The notes beneath the pieces are model-generated. The model did not search any database, was not told the origin of the DNA, and saw only the letters and a program-made list of their open reading frames with translations. Positions 35,498 through 46,931 of a stretch of 64,000 nt of DNA are shown here, piece after piece. Each line of letters begins with the position of its first letter. Position 1 is the first letter of the stretch. The DNA is from Charina bottae (taxonomy: Eukaryota > Chordata > Lepidosauria > Squamata > Charinaidae), in assembly GCA_023362775.1 (NCBI GenBank), contig JALMGJ010000005.1:62563463-62627462 (forward strand), in the 5' to 3' direction. The position numbers were made by a program, and so were the translations under genes.

Positions 35498-35527
35498 AAT
35501 AGAATAGAATAGAATAGAATAGAATAG
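35498..35527. repeat. (AGAAT)n microsatellite
   Basis: Six consecutive AGAAT-type units. AT-rich pentamers of this kind are frequent in squamates. Confidence 0.9.
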
Positions 35528-35599
35528 GGAAAATAATTAACTATTAAATTACTTCTTTTTTTATAGATTGGTCAATAATTTTTAACCAAATAGTTAAAA

Positions 35600-36190
35600 A
35601 GCATTTACCAGTTTGCTTCCGGGTCCAATTCAAGGTGTTGGTTATCACCTTTAAAGCCCTAAATGGCATGGGGCCAGGTTACCTGAGGGACCGCCTCGTC
35701 CCCAATATATCCACCCGTCCCACCCGATCATGCAGAGAGGGCATGCTACGGACCCCATCTATATGAGAGTTCCATCTGGCGGGGTCCAGGAGGCGTGCCT
35801 TCTCTGCAGTAGCTCCCACCCTGTGGAACAACTTGCCCCCGGAGGTGAGATTAGCCCCTTCGCTCCTGACCTTCCGGAAGAACCTGAAAACCTTGCTCTG
35901 CCGCCTTGCTTGGGACCAAGGATGGAATAGTCACTCTTGGGGATGGCTAATACCTTAGAGAGCTCCTCTCCTACATTGGATTAAGTTAGATTGTTTTGCC
36001 ACTCTTGCCTCTTGGATTTTAATCTTGTTTTATAATTTGTATTTTTATATTCTATGTATATTTTATATTTTATGTTTTTTGTTTTTATTATTTTGCTGTA
36101 AACCGCCCAGAGTCCCTCCGGTGGAGGGAGATGGGCGGTGATATAAATTTTATAAATAAATAAATTCAATAAATAAATAAATAAATAAAT
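35600..36190 (+). mobile_element. L2 LINE 3' end with AAAT tail
   Basis: The plus strand encodes FKVLVITFKALNGMGPGYL then a stop-interrupted continuation with RPTRS and LPPCGTTCP, the C-terminus of L2 ORF2. The 3' UTR ends GTAAACCGCCCAGAGTCCC, GGGAGATGGGCGG and (AAAT)n at 36150-36195. Confidence 0.85.
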
Positions 36191-36317
36191 AAAATATAAA
36201 ATTAAATTAAATTAAAATATTAAATTAAATTGGAGGAGGGAGTATTAGGTATGTTCACCACCTTGAGTTATTTATAAAAAGAATAAAGGTGGGATAAAAA
36301 TTAAATTAATAAAATAA

Positions 36318-36815
36318 ATAAGGGGCGCGGTGGCTCAGCGGGTTAAACCGCTGAGCCGTTAGACTGCCGACCACAAGGTTGGCAGTTCGAAAAACCGTGT
36401 GGCGAGGTGAGCTCTCGCCATTTACCCCGGCTTCTGTCCACCCAACAGGTCGAAAGCTGAATGCGAGTAGATAAATTGGGTACCACTTACGTTGGTCAAT
36501 TTTCTGGCGTCCATCGGAGGGTCGTCCTGAAAAAACCAAGAAGACCTGGAGAGTCCCGATATCAGCGACGGAGGACGACGGATCCGGAGCAGCAACTTCC
36601 TGGACGTCAGCAGTCGGCGCGGAGTGAGGCATTCTGGGGCATGTAGTCCGATGCCTGCAGCTGAAGAGCCGGTTCCCTTCCCTCCTCCCTCTCGCGCGGT
36701 AAAACTTGACTGTATATGATATGATTGTATAACTTGAAATTTACATGATTGTAAGCCGCCTAGAGCCCTCCATTAGGGAGGGGATAGGCGGGGTGTAAAT
36801 AAGATAAATAAAAAA
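36318..36815 (+). mobile_element. tRNA-derived SINE with long unique body and L2/CR1-type 3' end
   Basis: The head GGGGCGCGGTGGCTCAGCGG resembles an A box and GGTTGGCAGTTCGAA a B box. A ~300-bp body with several CG-rich blocks follows. The 3' end is GTAAGCCGCCTAGAGCCCTC, then GGGATAGGCGGGGTGTAAAT and an AATAAA-rich tail, an L2-like terminus. Its head is tRNA-like as in the Sauria SINE, but its body and tail differ. Confidence 0.75.
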
Positions 36816-38084
36816 AATAAAAATAAAATAAAAATTAAAATATTAAATAAATTAAAATACTGAGATTGCTTTGGATGCACCCTACTTTTAGGCTAGGTGC
36901 AGCCCATAATAAAACTAGTATGTAGCTATCAAGTCTAGGGATTCTCATTCCTAGGTCTCCTGTAGGAAAATGTCAGAACTGGTTCATCTATATACTACTA
37001 TAACTCTGGTGTCTGTTTGATACTTGTAACCTTTAACTGGGCAAAATGGTTCATCGTAGGACAATTATTATTGAACCAAGGTACCTCAAATAGGCTAACT
37101 TACAGAATGCGTCCAAAATCCAGACCCATGATTCCCATGGAATAGAAATTTGGCAAATTTTATAAAACGTTTTATGAGATAAAAATTATCATAAAATATT
37201 TTATGACGTAATACAAAATGTCATAAAACATATTCTTTAGTCAACTCCTGATATTTCACTGTGCCATACAGTTCCATATGAATGACATGGACTATTTTCA
37301 AGGCAGATACATCTCTGAATATCTCCCTGAATTTTTAAGAACTTTTCCAATGAAGGTGAGTACATTAGAAGCTCTGCTATTGTTGAAGGCATTGAGGAAT
37401 CTGGTACGAAAATATATCTCAAATAATGACCCAATGGGTCATGGATTGTCTAGTAAACTTTTAAAAGAGATATTTTTTAAAGCATAATCCTCATATGTTC
37501 CATAACATCAACGTGGTTTCCTGTTGAATGCCATGGAGTCATTCAAAAGAACTGGTGTCAGATTTCCTTAATAGTTTCTCTCTGTCTCTTCTTAGCTTTA
37601 GGCTGAAGTGCCCAAAGCTGAAATTTCCCCCTAATCCCTAATATTCAACTCAAGGACAGGGTCTTTGGCAGATGAAGTTGACCTTTGATGACTGAGATTT
37701 GATGGAATTTTTAACGTACACCCAGAATTGAGAACGTCTATGTCCTTTTCACAGCTCTTTTGTCCCAATGAAATTGTTTCGCTTATTTTTCTCACACATT
37801 TTCATTGAATAGGAAGGCTGGGTCATAAACCAATGCTGATTGTCCACCCCCCACCCCTAAGGATTATCTACTGCATCTGCTGATTGAATTTCCATATTCT
37901 GAACTGATTTTAGCAAGTGACATTAACCATGGATTGGGTCCTGTTGATGAATTCCTTCTCTCCCACTTTAACAATATGTCTTTTTCGTGTTACAGATTAC
38001 CAAGGCAGTCTATTCTATTGTTGAACTGCTCTTACTGTTAATTTTTTTCCCTGATGTCTGACCAAAAGCCATTTCCTTATAAAG
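36816..38084. other. Intronic sequence, no recognised feature
   Basis: Short ORFs only, no repeat family recognised. Confidence 0.45.
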
Positions 38085-38087
38085 CCT

Positions 38088-38130
<43 letters not shown>

Positions 38131-38330
38131 TTTTCTATCCTGCCTTTATTATTTTGATAAATAACTCAAGGCGGCGAACATACCTAATACTCCTTCCTCC
38201 TCCTATTTTCTCCACAACAGCAACCCTGTGAGGTGAATTGGGCTGAGAGAGAGTGACTGGCCCAAGGTCACCCAGCCGGCTTTCATGCCTAAGGCGGGAC
38301 TAGAACTCTCAGGCTCCTGGTTTTGTTCTA
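38085..38330 (-). mobile_element. CORE/tRNA-type SINE with (AAAT)n tail
   Basis: The reverse complement carries GAGTTCTAGTCCCGCCTTAG, GGGTGACCTTGGGCCAGTC and CACCTCACAGGGTTGCTG, then a (AAAT)n tail (38086-38132 on this strand as TTTA repeats). The middle block resembles the conserved core of MIR-like SINEs. Confidence 0.7.
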
Positions 38331-38334
38331 TCTT

Positions 38335-38605
38335 CTGGAACAACTCTGAACAACTTCTATAAGGCAGCCCTCCAGATACTTGAAATCAAATACTGTATTA
38401 TATCTCCCCATTCTTCTCTCTTCCAGGCTAAATGTACCCAACACCTCCAACCATTCCTCATACATTTTTTTACTTCCAAGCCCTTTGAAATCTTGGTGGT
38501 TCTCTTCTGAATAAGCTCCAGTTTGTCATTTTCCTTCCTAGAATGCACTGCCCAGAACTGGATGCAATATTCTAGGTGCAGCCTGTTCAATACACAGTAG
38601 AGAAT
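38335..38605 (-). mobile_element. CR1/L3-like LINE C-terminal fragment
   Basis: The minus strand encodes LHLEYCIQFWA then LELIQKRTTK and ISKGLEVK, which follow the CR1-type C-terminal reverse transcriptase pattern (HLEYCVQFW, LERVQRRATKL). Degenerate after that. Confidence 0.75.
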
Positions 38606-39005
38606 GATGATGATTCAGTTCTGCAGCATAGAAATGGGATATAGTCTTTGTCTATGGATAACTGATTTTTCTACAGATGACTACGTCACAAAGGACACTG
38701 CCTCTTCTTCTGTTGAACCCCTCCCTCCCTCCCTCTCTCCCTTCCACCCGCCATTGGCCTCTCTTTGAACAAATGAGTTAGGCCTGCCTTGGTAGGACAA
38801 AAGGGAGGCCTGATCAGTACTTTCCTTGTACCAGCAGAGAACAGTTGAATTTTCTGAGAATATCTAACAGCTGATGTATGTCATCTCACATATGTGTCAT
38901 TATCGTGCTCACCAGTAACAGGTAATTCACAACATAGCAAGCCATTAAGCTCTTTTTGTAAGTGGTCTTTCTAGACTTATAAAATACTAATCAAAGATAA
39001 TATTT
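38606..39005. other. No recognisable feature
   Basis: A CT-rich patch near 38720-38755, otherwise nothing identifiable. Confidence 0.4.
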
Positions 39006-39235
39006 GTAGCTCAGGGTTGAACTGTGGAGTCCTTGGTGCTCTCTGAGCCTTGTTGTTTTCTTGCAGATGTTTCATTGCCAGGCTAGGCAACATCTTCAAT
39101 GCGAAAAGGGAGTGGGACTTGCTCTCTGTTTATATACCATGGCTTGTCCTGCTTGTGTTGGTGGAGGTGTTGTTCTCACCTTAGGAGTTCCTTGATTGGG
39201 CTGTTGTTTGCTGCTTGGTTGATTGACCGAGTTAT
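39006..39235 (-). mobile_element. Second Penelope-like tail, same family as 35041-35440
   Basis: The minus strand at about 39110-39065 reads TTGAAGA, then a 6-bp stem GTTGCC/GGCAAT around TAGCCT, then GAAACATC. It is followed by AGAGCACCAAGGACTCCAC. The first base of the CTGANGA core is changed. Confidence 0.5.
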
Positions 39236-40079
39236 AAAATACTTCATACTCTTATCTTACTGAATTCTAATCTCAGCTACACATAATCAGAACTGGTGCT
39301 GATAGAACTTTGAGTCATTGGTACTTCAAAATAGAAAATCCCTTTTGGTATCTCTTTAATAGAATATGTACTCCTGTAGTAGCAATCTGGATCTTCCTCT
39401 TGATCTTTTCAAGTGATATGGTAAATCTTTTATCTGCAGCTTCCTGTCTTTTGAGTCCTGACTCTTGTAGAACATTGTCCTCTCAATTCCAATATAATTT
39501 AACATTTTGATCAAATAATCTCTGAATATGAATTAACTATGGAGAATTTCCAAGATTCTTGGTAATTGTTTTTTTAATTAGACTTCTAAGCAAACAGCAG
39601 TTTCATCTTTGTAGTATATATTTTTATTTCTATTACTGTTGTTTGTAGTAGACATTAGTCCAGTGACTGTGAAAGCTGTATTACTTCAGACCGTGAATTA
39701 CAGTAGTCTGAGTTTACATAGGCAACTGTCAGTTGGGAGGTGTACTCCATCATCATCTTTTCAGCCCTTTGTTTTAAAAACATTTATTTCACTATGGATC
39801 ACTATTATATGACATATGGATTAGCTAAGTCTGCATACTGAATTGCATGGAGGAGGCAAGTTTTGCACTGGGACTTTGTTTCAGCTCAATTATATTAAAC
39901 TAGTTATCCCCAATAGAGTCTCTTCCAAATGTTTCCGATTTTCAACATCTAGTGGATTATGACAATCAGAACTATGGTCCAATGACCAAATGCGAGCATG
40001 ATGCTTGAAAAGATTGATAAACCAAGTAGTAGTGTTTTAATGTTTTATACTATTAATATTTGGTAAATCAGAGCCACTA
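39236..40079. other. No recognisable feature
   Basis: AT-rich intronic DNA with chance ORFs. Confidence 0.4.
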
Positions 40080-40345
40080 TGTTATAAAGGTTAAGTTGTT
40101 GCAACAGGGCTGGAGAAACCAAGGTTCAGGTCTACCGTTAACCATGGAAACTCAGTGTGTGCTCTGAGCCAGTCACTCTTTTTAGATCAACCTACTTTGC
40201 TGGGAAAATTGAAGGGAGTGGTATGTAGACCACCGTGAGCTCCTGAAATATCATTCTCATCCTCATCATAGGGGAAAAAAGAAAGGGGGGGGGGCTCTGT
40301 AAGCCACCTTCAGTTCCTTGTGAAAAGTCAAATAATAATAAATTT
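40080..40345 (+). mobile_element. Old CORE-SINE-like remnant
   Basis: A weak resemblance to the MIR/CORE layout is seen: GAGCCAGTCACTCTTTTTAG, then CTTTGCTGGGAAAATTG and AAGCCACCTTCAGTTCC with an AATAATAA tail. It contains a G run at 40286-40295. Low certainty. Confidence 0.4.
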
Positions 40346-40593
40346 TAATAATTTTAAATAAATAGCTTTATATTGCACTACAGTAATAATATAATAATCT
40401 ACATTTTAATGCATGTAGTGTTACATTTCTGCATGCCATAATTGCAATCAAGTCACCTTTCATAATTGTTTTTACTTTCAGTTTTCCTTTTAGTGTGAGA
40501 TATTCACTTATATATAAACTGTAGGGTTTTTAAAAAACATTTCAAATAAATGGGGGGAATACTTTGAGTATCCTATATTTAAATTGTTTGTAT

Positions 40594-40728
40594 TCATTTT
40601 ACTGAGAGGGAAATAATGCTGAGAGAGATGTTAGAAACCCAGTTTCATTGTAGTGAAATGTGAGGTCTGTTAATGGCAATGATAATTATCAAGTTTACAT
40701 ATAGTATCAACTCGTTGCTATTACACTG
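40594..40728. repeat. Left copy of a ~135-bp direct repeat flanking a SINE
   Basis: Almost identical to 41069-41208. Both begin TCATTTTACTGAGAGGG and end TTGCTATTACACTG. They differ by two substitutions and a small region near TTTACATATAG versus TTTAAATACTGTATAG. Confidence 0.95.
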
Positions 40729-41068
40729 TAGGGGCGTGGTGGCTCAGTGGGTAAGATGCCAGGCTTGTCGATCGGAAGATCGCATGTTCGGAGGTTCGAA
40801 TCCCTAGTCCCGTGTGATGGAGTGAGCTCACGCACTCGCCCCAGCTCTTGCCAACCTAGCAATTCGAAAGCATGCAAAGGCAAGTAGATAAATAGGTACC
40901 ACTTCGGTGGGCAGGTAACAGCGTTCTGCACGCGTCATGCCGGCCACATGACCGTGGAAGCGTCTTCGGACAGCGCTGGCTCTTCGGCTAAGAAACCGAG
41001 ATGAGCACCGGCCCCTAGAGTCAGACACGACTGCACAAATGTGCGGGGGGAACCTTTACTTTACTTAC
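40729..41068 (+). mobile_element. Sauria-type SINE, second copy
   Basis: The head GGGGCGTGGTGGCTCAGTGG and AGGTTCGAATCCC are good A and B box matches. The body GTCATGCCGGCCACATGACC and the tail AACCTTTACTTTAC match the copy at 124-463, and it is less diverged. It lies exactly between the two direct repeats. Confidence 0.9.
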
Positions 41069-41208
41069 TCATTTTACTGAGAGGGAAATAATGCTGAGAG
41101 AGATGTCAGAAACCCAGTTTCATTGTAGTGAAATGTGAGGTCTGTTAATGGCAATGATAATTATCAAGTTTAAATACTGTATAGTATCAACTCATTGCTA
41201 TTACACTG
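41069..41208. repeat. Right copy of the direct repeat flanking a SINE
   Basis: Pairs with 40594-40728 at roughly 95% identity by eye. The repeat has no recognised coding or repeat-family content; it looks like duplicated intron. Confidence 0.95.
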
Positions 41209-44200
41209 ATGTTGCTGAACTAGTGCTATGTAAAATCTAATTTCATTTTAAAACATTCATGAAAAATTCATCTCTTGGGTTTTAAAACTTGATACAGCAA
41301 TTAAATGTTGAAGAAAAGTAGAGACACACAGCCAGTATTTTGTTGTACAAAAGTGTTTTCAGAGGCAAAAATAATCCAAATAATAATATAAGCAACGCAA
41401 ACAATTCATATACTCAGCATTTTAACATTAATATTTTCCATTTTATCTTGACTACATAAAGTATATTACAGTGGACTATTTTTTAAGAAAAAAAGTGATA
41501 TTTACATGTATTGTTTCTCATTAATTTTAAAACAAATATTTATGTCACTGCTGCTTTATGGGAATTATGCAAACTTAGAAAATACTGTCCTTGTAGTATG
41601 AAAATAGCAAGTAATATAAAATTACTGCAGCATTTATTATTTAGAAATGGAATTAAAGCGTGATATGGAAGTGTATTTAAGTAAACGAGTGGTTGAAACC
41701 ACATGATATTGCTAATGAATTCAGCAGCAAATTAAGGAATACACCAAATTGGAATAATGACACACATTTTGGATGTCCTACCTGGTTTTTTAAAACAAGA
41801 AATCTCAATAAGATAAAAGTATTTTCATTTCACGTCAATTAAATATTATACTTCACTACAGATTTTAACCTTCTCTCCACAGAATTCTAAATTGTGCCTG
41901 AGTGATCCTAAATGTAATACAATATGATACGTTTTACACACTTGCAAAGAAATTTTATTACAAGTTACATAGTATGGTACGATAACACAATATGTAGCTT
42001 TGAGCAAGAATATGTATTTCATCTTTTGAAAGAGGAAATGTAAAAATTAAAATTTGCAAGCGTTTTAGGAAAACACTTTGTTCATGTATGGAATACTGAA
42101 TCAATTTATTTCTCAGCTCCAAGATGGTTTCTGAATGTTTCTTTCTTTTCCCGGTTTGATTCCTGTATAATGGAATGTGTGTTACTTGGCAACAAGCAAA
42201 TATATTTTAGGAAATTTTGTGGGCTGATGGAAGCCCAAGAGAATATGGGCTATTTTTGAAATACACAGATAATATGCTAAGAATCTCAGAGAGATGCATA
42301 TTTATAATATGTATACTTGATGTATATGTTTGATTTGGCCCAGATTTTTTTAAAAAAGAAAATAAGCAGGATATAGTCTGTAAACCAGCAGACATGCGCC
42401 CTATAGTTTGCACAGGTTTCTTGTGCATTTCTCCACAACTAATTATTTCCAAGCTAACAAGCCGTGAGTGAAGTCATAGCTGGGTTTTGTGATTAGAAGG
42501 GTCATTAAGATTTGTTAGAAGAAAATCAGGAAAACACATGTATACATGTGCAGCTTTTAACATGAACATTAATAACTTGAGACAGGGATCATTCGCTGTT
42601 GCATGAGACAGCACATGTTTATAGCTGGGCTCCTGCTCCCTGTCTGTGTCCTTGTGATGGAATTTTATGTTACGTTTTGGACTTGGGAGAATTTAATAAC
42701 CTAAGTTACTATAAGTCTATAGTATAGAATTTACTGTCAGCAGATGTAAACGATAATTGCAACTTACATTTCTCTTATTAAGAATAATGGCCATGATCCT
42801 TACTGAGACCATGAATAAATGGTCATAAAAACTAGGTTGCTTATTAGGACTGTGCAATGATCCAGATTCAGAGGGGAAAATATGATTTGGAAAGCATATA
42901 GCATCTGCCAGGAATTCTTAAACCAAGTATGTATTTTCCTGTGATCACATGTCAGTTGCAGAGGGAAAAAGATGCAACTGTCTTGAAGTGTCCCTGACAT
43001 GTAGAAAATGCAAGCCCACACATCCTCCATCACATTTTGAACCGTACTGCATATGTATTTGATATTATCTGTAGGATCACAATCAACACCTCAGTTTAAT
43101 CTATGTATGTACTTATTTTCTGAAGATGTGTCTTGGGTTTAGTAAGAATAATACATTTAATGATCTGAGATATTTGGGATTTGGTTCTAAAGTATTTACT
43201 GTATGTTGGGATCATTCGTAAATAAGTTTTGAACTTTAATTAAAGGATTATAAAATTCATTATGTTTAATTCCATTCCTTTCCAACATAAATATTCACAT
43301 TTTTCCAGTAGCATCAAAATGCCTTTCTCAGCCTTCCATTTTGTGAAAAAGAAATTAAAAAAATACTAAAAATAAAACTCAGAAATACTTCCTTACAACA
43401 GTAATTTGTAGCCCTCTTGGAATATTACTAGAAAAAGTATTATAGAATAATAGGTGAGTTTTGAACGTGATCATAACTCATGTATCAATTGTATTTTCAT
43501 AAACACATTATCTCAAGTATTTTTCCATAAAACAACCAAATTATACTTTTTAATATGGGTCCATATAAAATGTATAACATGTATGTAAGTTTAATATTGC
43601 AGTAAGTGTATGTAGCACATCTTCATTCATATATTTTTTCACTGGAGATTTCCACCAATAAAACAGTATTTCTCTCTTTCTTCTGCTTTACAGTCATGGA
43701 AAAAAAAAAACAACCTGTATAATTTTTTGAGATAAACTATGTACCTAGTACTTTCCAGATACCTTACTGAAATTGAAGTATAAAAAATGCAAAAATTCTC
43801 CAACGAAAGCTTACAGAATAATTTTTCCAGAGATACTATTTAAATACAGGAAATAATTCAGGGCCAAGCTATAAAGTACTTCCATTGATACTACTGGGGC
43901 AGTTAACTATGTGCTTGATCCCCTGCCATTGAAACTGATGGGAATTAAAAGTGTCTAGAAATAACTAGTAGAGTTTTTGTTCAATATGTGTAATTACTCT
44001 TAAATTGTTAATTGCACAACATTTTCATTCAATGTTCTCATTTGCTAACACTATTTTAATAGAAGGATTAGGATGGTTCAGTGTCTTCCTTTAATGTGCA
44101 AAACTGCCAGGCTCTTGTGAACTCTTATAAAGCACAACACAATACATTATAAAATTTCTGGCACAGTGTGTCAAGAGAGTATAGTGTTTTCTCGAGACTA

Positions 44201-45165
44201 AATTACAAAAGTGTATTAAATTGTGGCAGCTGCCAATGATCTGTTACTTACTGTTACGCATCTCTTCCCTTCCCTCTTTCCCCCATTCCAAATATGGTGC
44301 CAGAACATACAGTTTTAGCTGTTGGGTACCAACAGATTAAAAATAACATCTAAGAGAGCTTAGTGTCCTTAGCTTTGACCCTGTCAACTGTCAGTAATTA
44401 AAGGCATGCCCTGACTTTAGGTGGCTTTTGACTGCTCACCATTTAAAGTGAGCAGTAGGTCGTGTGATGAAAATGACAGTAAATTAAAGGTGCCAGCATT
44501 TCACTGAGGTGCAATCACTTGGCATAATGCTACAGCACAGAAAGGCAAGTATACACATAATCACATCTTAAAGATTATTCATGGTCTCAGACCATTTGAA
44601 AATATTGTGCTTTCCTCAGGATATCTATGTGCTGAAAATGGTACTACCCACCCCAGCATATGTGAAAAATTAAATATACAGTGAAGGCCTTCAGGGGGAA
44701 AAAGTTCTGCTCTTTCTTTTACAAGAAAGAAAACAAAGAATGAAAACAAAAACTGGACTGATATCCACTCTGGTGTGAATAAAGTTGCAATATAACATTA
44801 AAATGTTATTTTTAACAATCAAAGGAACTGTGGGCAAGTAATTATATTTTTGCCTTTTGCTAACATGAATTTCTATCCTGGTTTTAAAAATTCTTTAACA
44901 TCCCACACTGGTGAAATTCAAATAAAAAGTTGGCAAGGTATGCAATTTGAATGCCTTACTCCTGAAAGTTCATTCATAGGTACAAAGGCCTTTTTGGTAC
45001 ATATGGTGAGAAAGAATGCTTTCTTAATATTGTCAGAGTAACACTTGCTGACAGTCACCTGTTCAAATTACTAGGATCCTCTTTTTAAAACTCCACAAGA
45101 TCATGTGGATGTAGTTTTTTTTTTTTAATGAAGGCGACCTTAAATTCCATATATTACGGACTTAG
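41209..45165 (-). other. Repeat-poor region, possible INSYN2A 3' UTR
   Basis: This 4 kb block lies immediately downstream (minus strand) of the INSYN2A stop codon. In contrast to its surroundings I find no transposon. Minus-strand AATAAA words occur, for example at about 41635 and 42106. A long 3' UTR for this neuronal gene is plausible but unproven. A 7-bp stem TGCTCAC/GTGAGCA lies near 44434-44455. Confidence 0.35.
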
Positions 45166-45349
45166 TTAAAGAAACCAAAGTTTCCATCTTCCATGCTTTT
45201 TTGATTCAGTTTTGGATTTTTGCTTGGGAGTTGAGGAGTAACTCTCCTGAGAATAAGGCAAAGGTGCAACCTGAGTTTCCTCAATAGGATGAAGTTTTCT
45301 CAGAACAGGCTGAAGTTTGTCTTCTTGCTGCTTAAAATCTAATTCCACA
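45166..45349 (-). CDS. INSYN2A: INSYN2A (FAM196A) terminal coding exon
   Basis: On the minus strand the exon begins after CTGTTTAG with one base completing a serine codon. It encodes 60 residues starting VELDFKQQEDKLQPVLRKL, with SSTPKQKSKTESKKHGRWK, ending KLWFL and TAA (45166-45168). This matches, from memory, the very conserved C-terminus of inhibitory synaptic factor 2A, a protein of the inhibitory postsynapse. The location inside a DOCK1 intron on the opposite strand is that of mammalian INSYN2A; the paralogue INSYN2B is similarly nested in DOCK2. Preceding in-frame codons up to 45561 are intron, because the splice phase (2) agrees with the upstream exon at 59710-59781. Confidence 0.93.
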
Positions 45350-46062
45350 CTAAACAGTGGAAGGAAAAAAAGAGAACCATAATCAGTTGCCAATATAGAG
45401 GTTTTAGTTAAATTAACATTGAAAATGACTTTGATACGTGAAAAAAAACCCAGATTCTGCATTCCTCCAACACAACATATTAACAAGAAATACAGTATTG
45501 CAAAATAGTTCAAGTAACATATGAAATGTAAAACAGTATTTAAATATATTGACTGTAGCATGGGGCTGTGTTACCCCACTAAGATGACAGAAACTTTCTT
45601 AAACCAAGTCATTCCCTTGGCTCGCTTAGTTGTCTACACTAAATGGCAGCAGCTTTTCCGAATTTAGCCTGTGAATTTCCAGGTCTAGCCAGGTCTACTA
45701 TGCCACTAAGCTAAATTGTAGTAACTCCTAGGACACTCTTGCACTTAGGTTGCTTGCACTGGGATGCAGTGCTAGATTTTGGTTGAAGACTTGACATCGC
45801 TTTCATCCAAATGGGATAAATATCTTGGTGGTTGGAAAGTTAAAAATTATCCCTGAGCTGTAGGGGTTATGCTTTTCCTTGTGAGGTTATCCAATAGAAA
45901 TTTATGTTTATTCCTTATAATTAATTCATCATTACGAACTGGTTATTCAACACCAAAATATTAAGAGGAATCAGGATAAGGGTACAAAATTCCCAATAGG
46001 ATGGAAAATAATAGGCATACAATATGTCTATGAAGGTTCTCAGTCATCCAGGTGGAATTGTC
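45350..46062. other. INSYN2A intron start, no recognised feature
   Basis: Intronic for both genes. 46023-46062 is the 3'-terminal part of a Penelope-like tail shared with 61540-61575 (CTATGAAGGTTCTCAGTC). Confidence 0.5.
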
Positions 46063-46278
46063 TGTAGCTTGAATCATGTCAACTGGATTTCTATTTTCTC
46101 AGTGGAAACGTTTCGCTCCTTATCCAAGGAGCTTCTTCAGTCTGAGCAAAGTTAGTAAGGGAATCCTAAATATGTTTCTAGGTAGCTGTGTGACCTTACA
46201 CCTGGGGCTAGGTCATGGTTATATTGAGATGTTATTTTAAGTCCTTTTATCATCTAAAGGAGGATCGTTAAGATCACC
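46063..46278. repeat. Left arm of a 216-bp near-perfect inverted repeat
   Basis: Pairs with 46295-46510 across a 16-bp spacer with one mismatch seen (GAATCATG versus GCATCATG) and no gap. The minus strand carries the hammerhead-like core with CTGAAGA, a 7-bp stem GCTCCTT/AAGGAGC and GAAACGTTTC. Confidence 0.97.
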
Positions 46279-46294
46279 AGATCAACAGCAGCAT

Positions 46295-46510
46295 GGTGAT
46301 CTTAACGATCCTCCTTTAGATGATAAAAGGACTTAAAATAACATCTCAATATAACCATGACCTAGCCCCAGGTGTAAGGTCACACAGCTACCTAGAAACA
46401 TATTTAGGATTCCCTTACTAACTTTGCTCAGACTGAAGAAGCTCCTTGGATAAGGAGCGAAACGTTTCCACTGAGAAAATAGAAATCCAGTTGACATGAT
46501 GCAAGCTACA
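46295..46510. repeat. Right arm of the 216-bp inverted repeat
   Basis: The plus strand has CTGAAGA at 46433-46439, stem GCTCCTT (46441-46447)/AAGGAGC (46452-46458) with loop GGAT, and GAAAC at 46459-46463. The outer part matches the Penelope-like tail at 61540-61620. Confidence 0.97.
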
Positions 46511-46542
46511 AATAGGCATACAATATTTACTCCTAAACTGTA

Positions 46543-46931
46543 ATGGATTTCGGAGCTGAGGAAGGAGGGGGCGCATCCCAAGGAGATAAATGCACTTAAG
46601 CCTTGAGAGCCTTGGCAGGCAAACAAAGAAAGTTAGAGTAGCCACACCCTATAGCCCCTGGAGTATTTTCCCCTAGGTTAGTTAGGATGGTTTCAGTCTG
46701 GCAAGATTGTCTTTATGGTTATGCAAATAAAGAACTGATAGTCTGTTCTTGGGCTGACTAGGACATCGATCTTGCCAGACTGAAGCTATCCTAACTAACC
46801 TAAGGGGAAATACTCCAGGGGCTCTAGGGCGGGGCTACTCTAACTTTCTTTGTTTGCCTGCCAAGGCTCTCAAGGCTGTGCATTTTATCTCCTTGGAATG
46901 CGCCCCCTCCTTCCTCAGCTCTGAAATCCAT
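46543..46931. repeat. Second inverted repeat, ~165-bp arms, imperfect
   Basis: Arms 46543-46707 and 46769-46931 are about 90% identical with small indels, around a ~61-bp spacer that contains AATAAAGAACTGATAG. Both arms contain GGCAGGCAAACAAAGAAAG (or its complement). It begins only 32 bp from the first palindrome. I do not recognise the family. Confidence 0.88.

Noticed and set aside
45350..45561. N-terminal extension of the INSYN2A-like ORF to a 131-aa protein
   Set aside because: An acceptor lies at 45350-45351, upstream codons do not resemble the family, and the phase agrees with the exon at 59710-59781.
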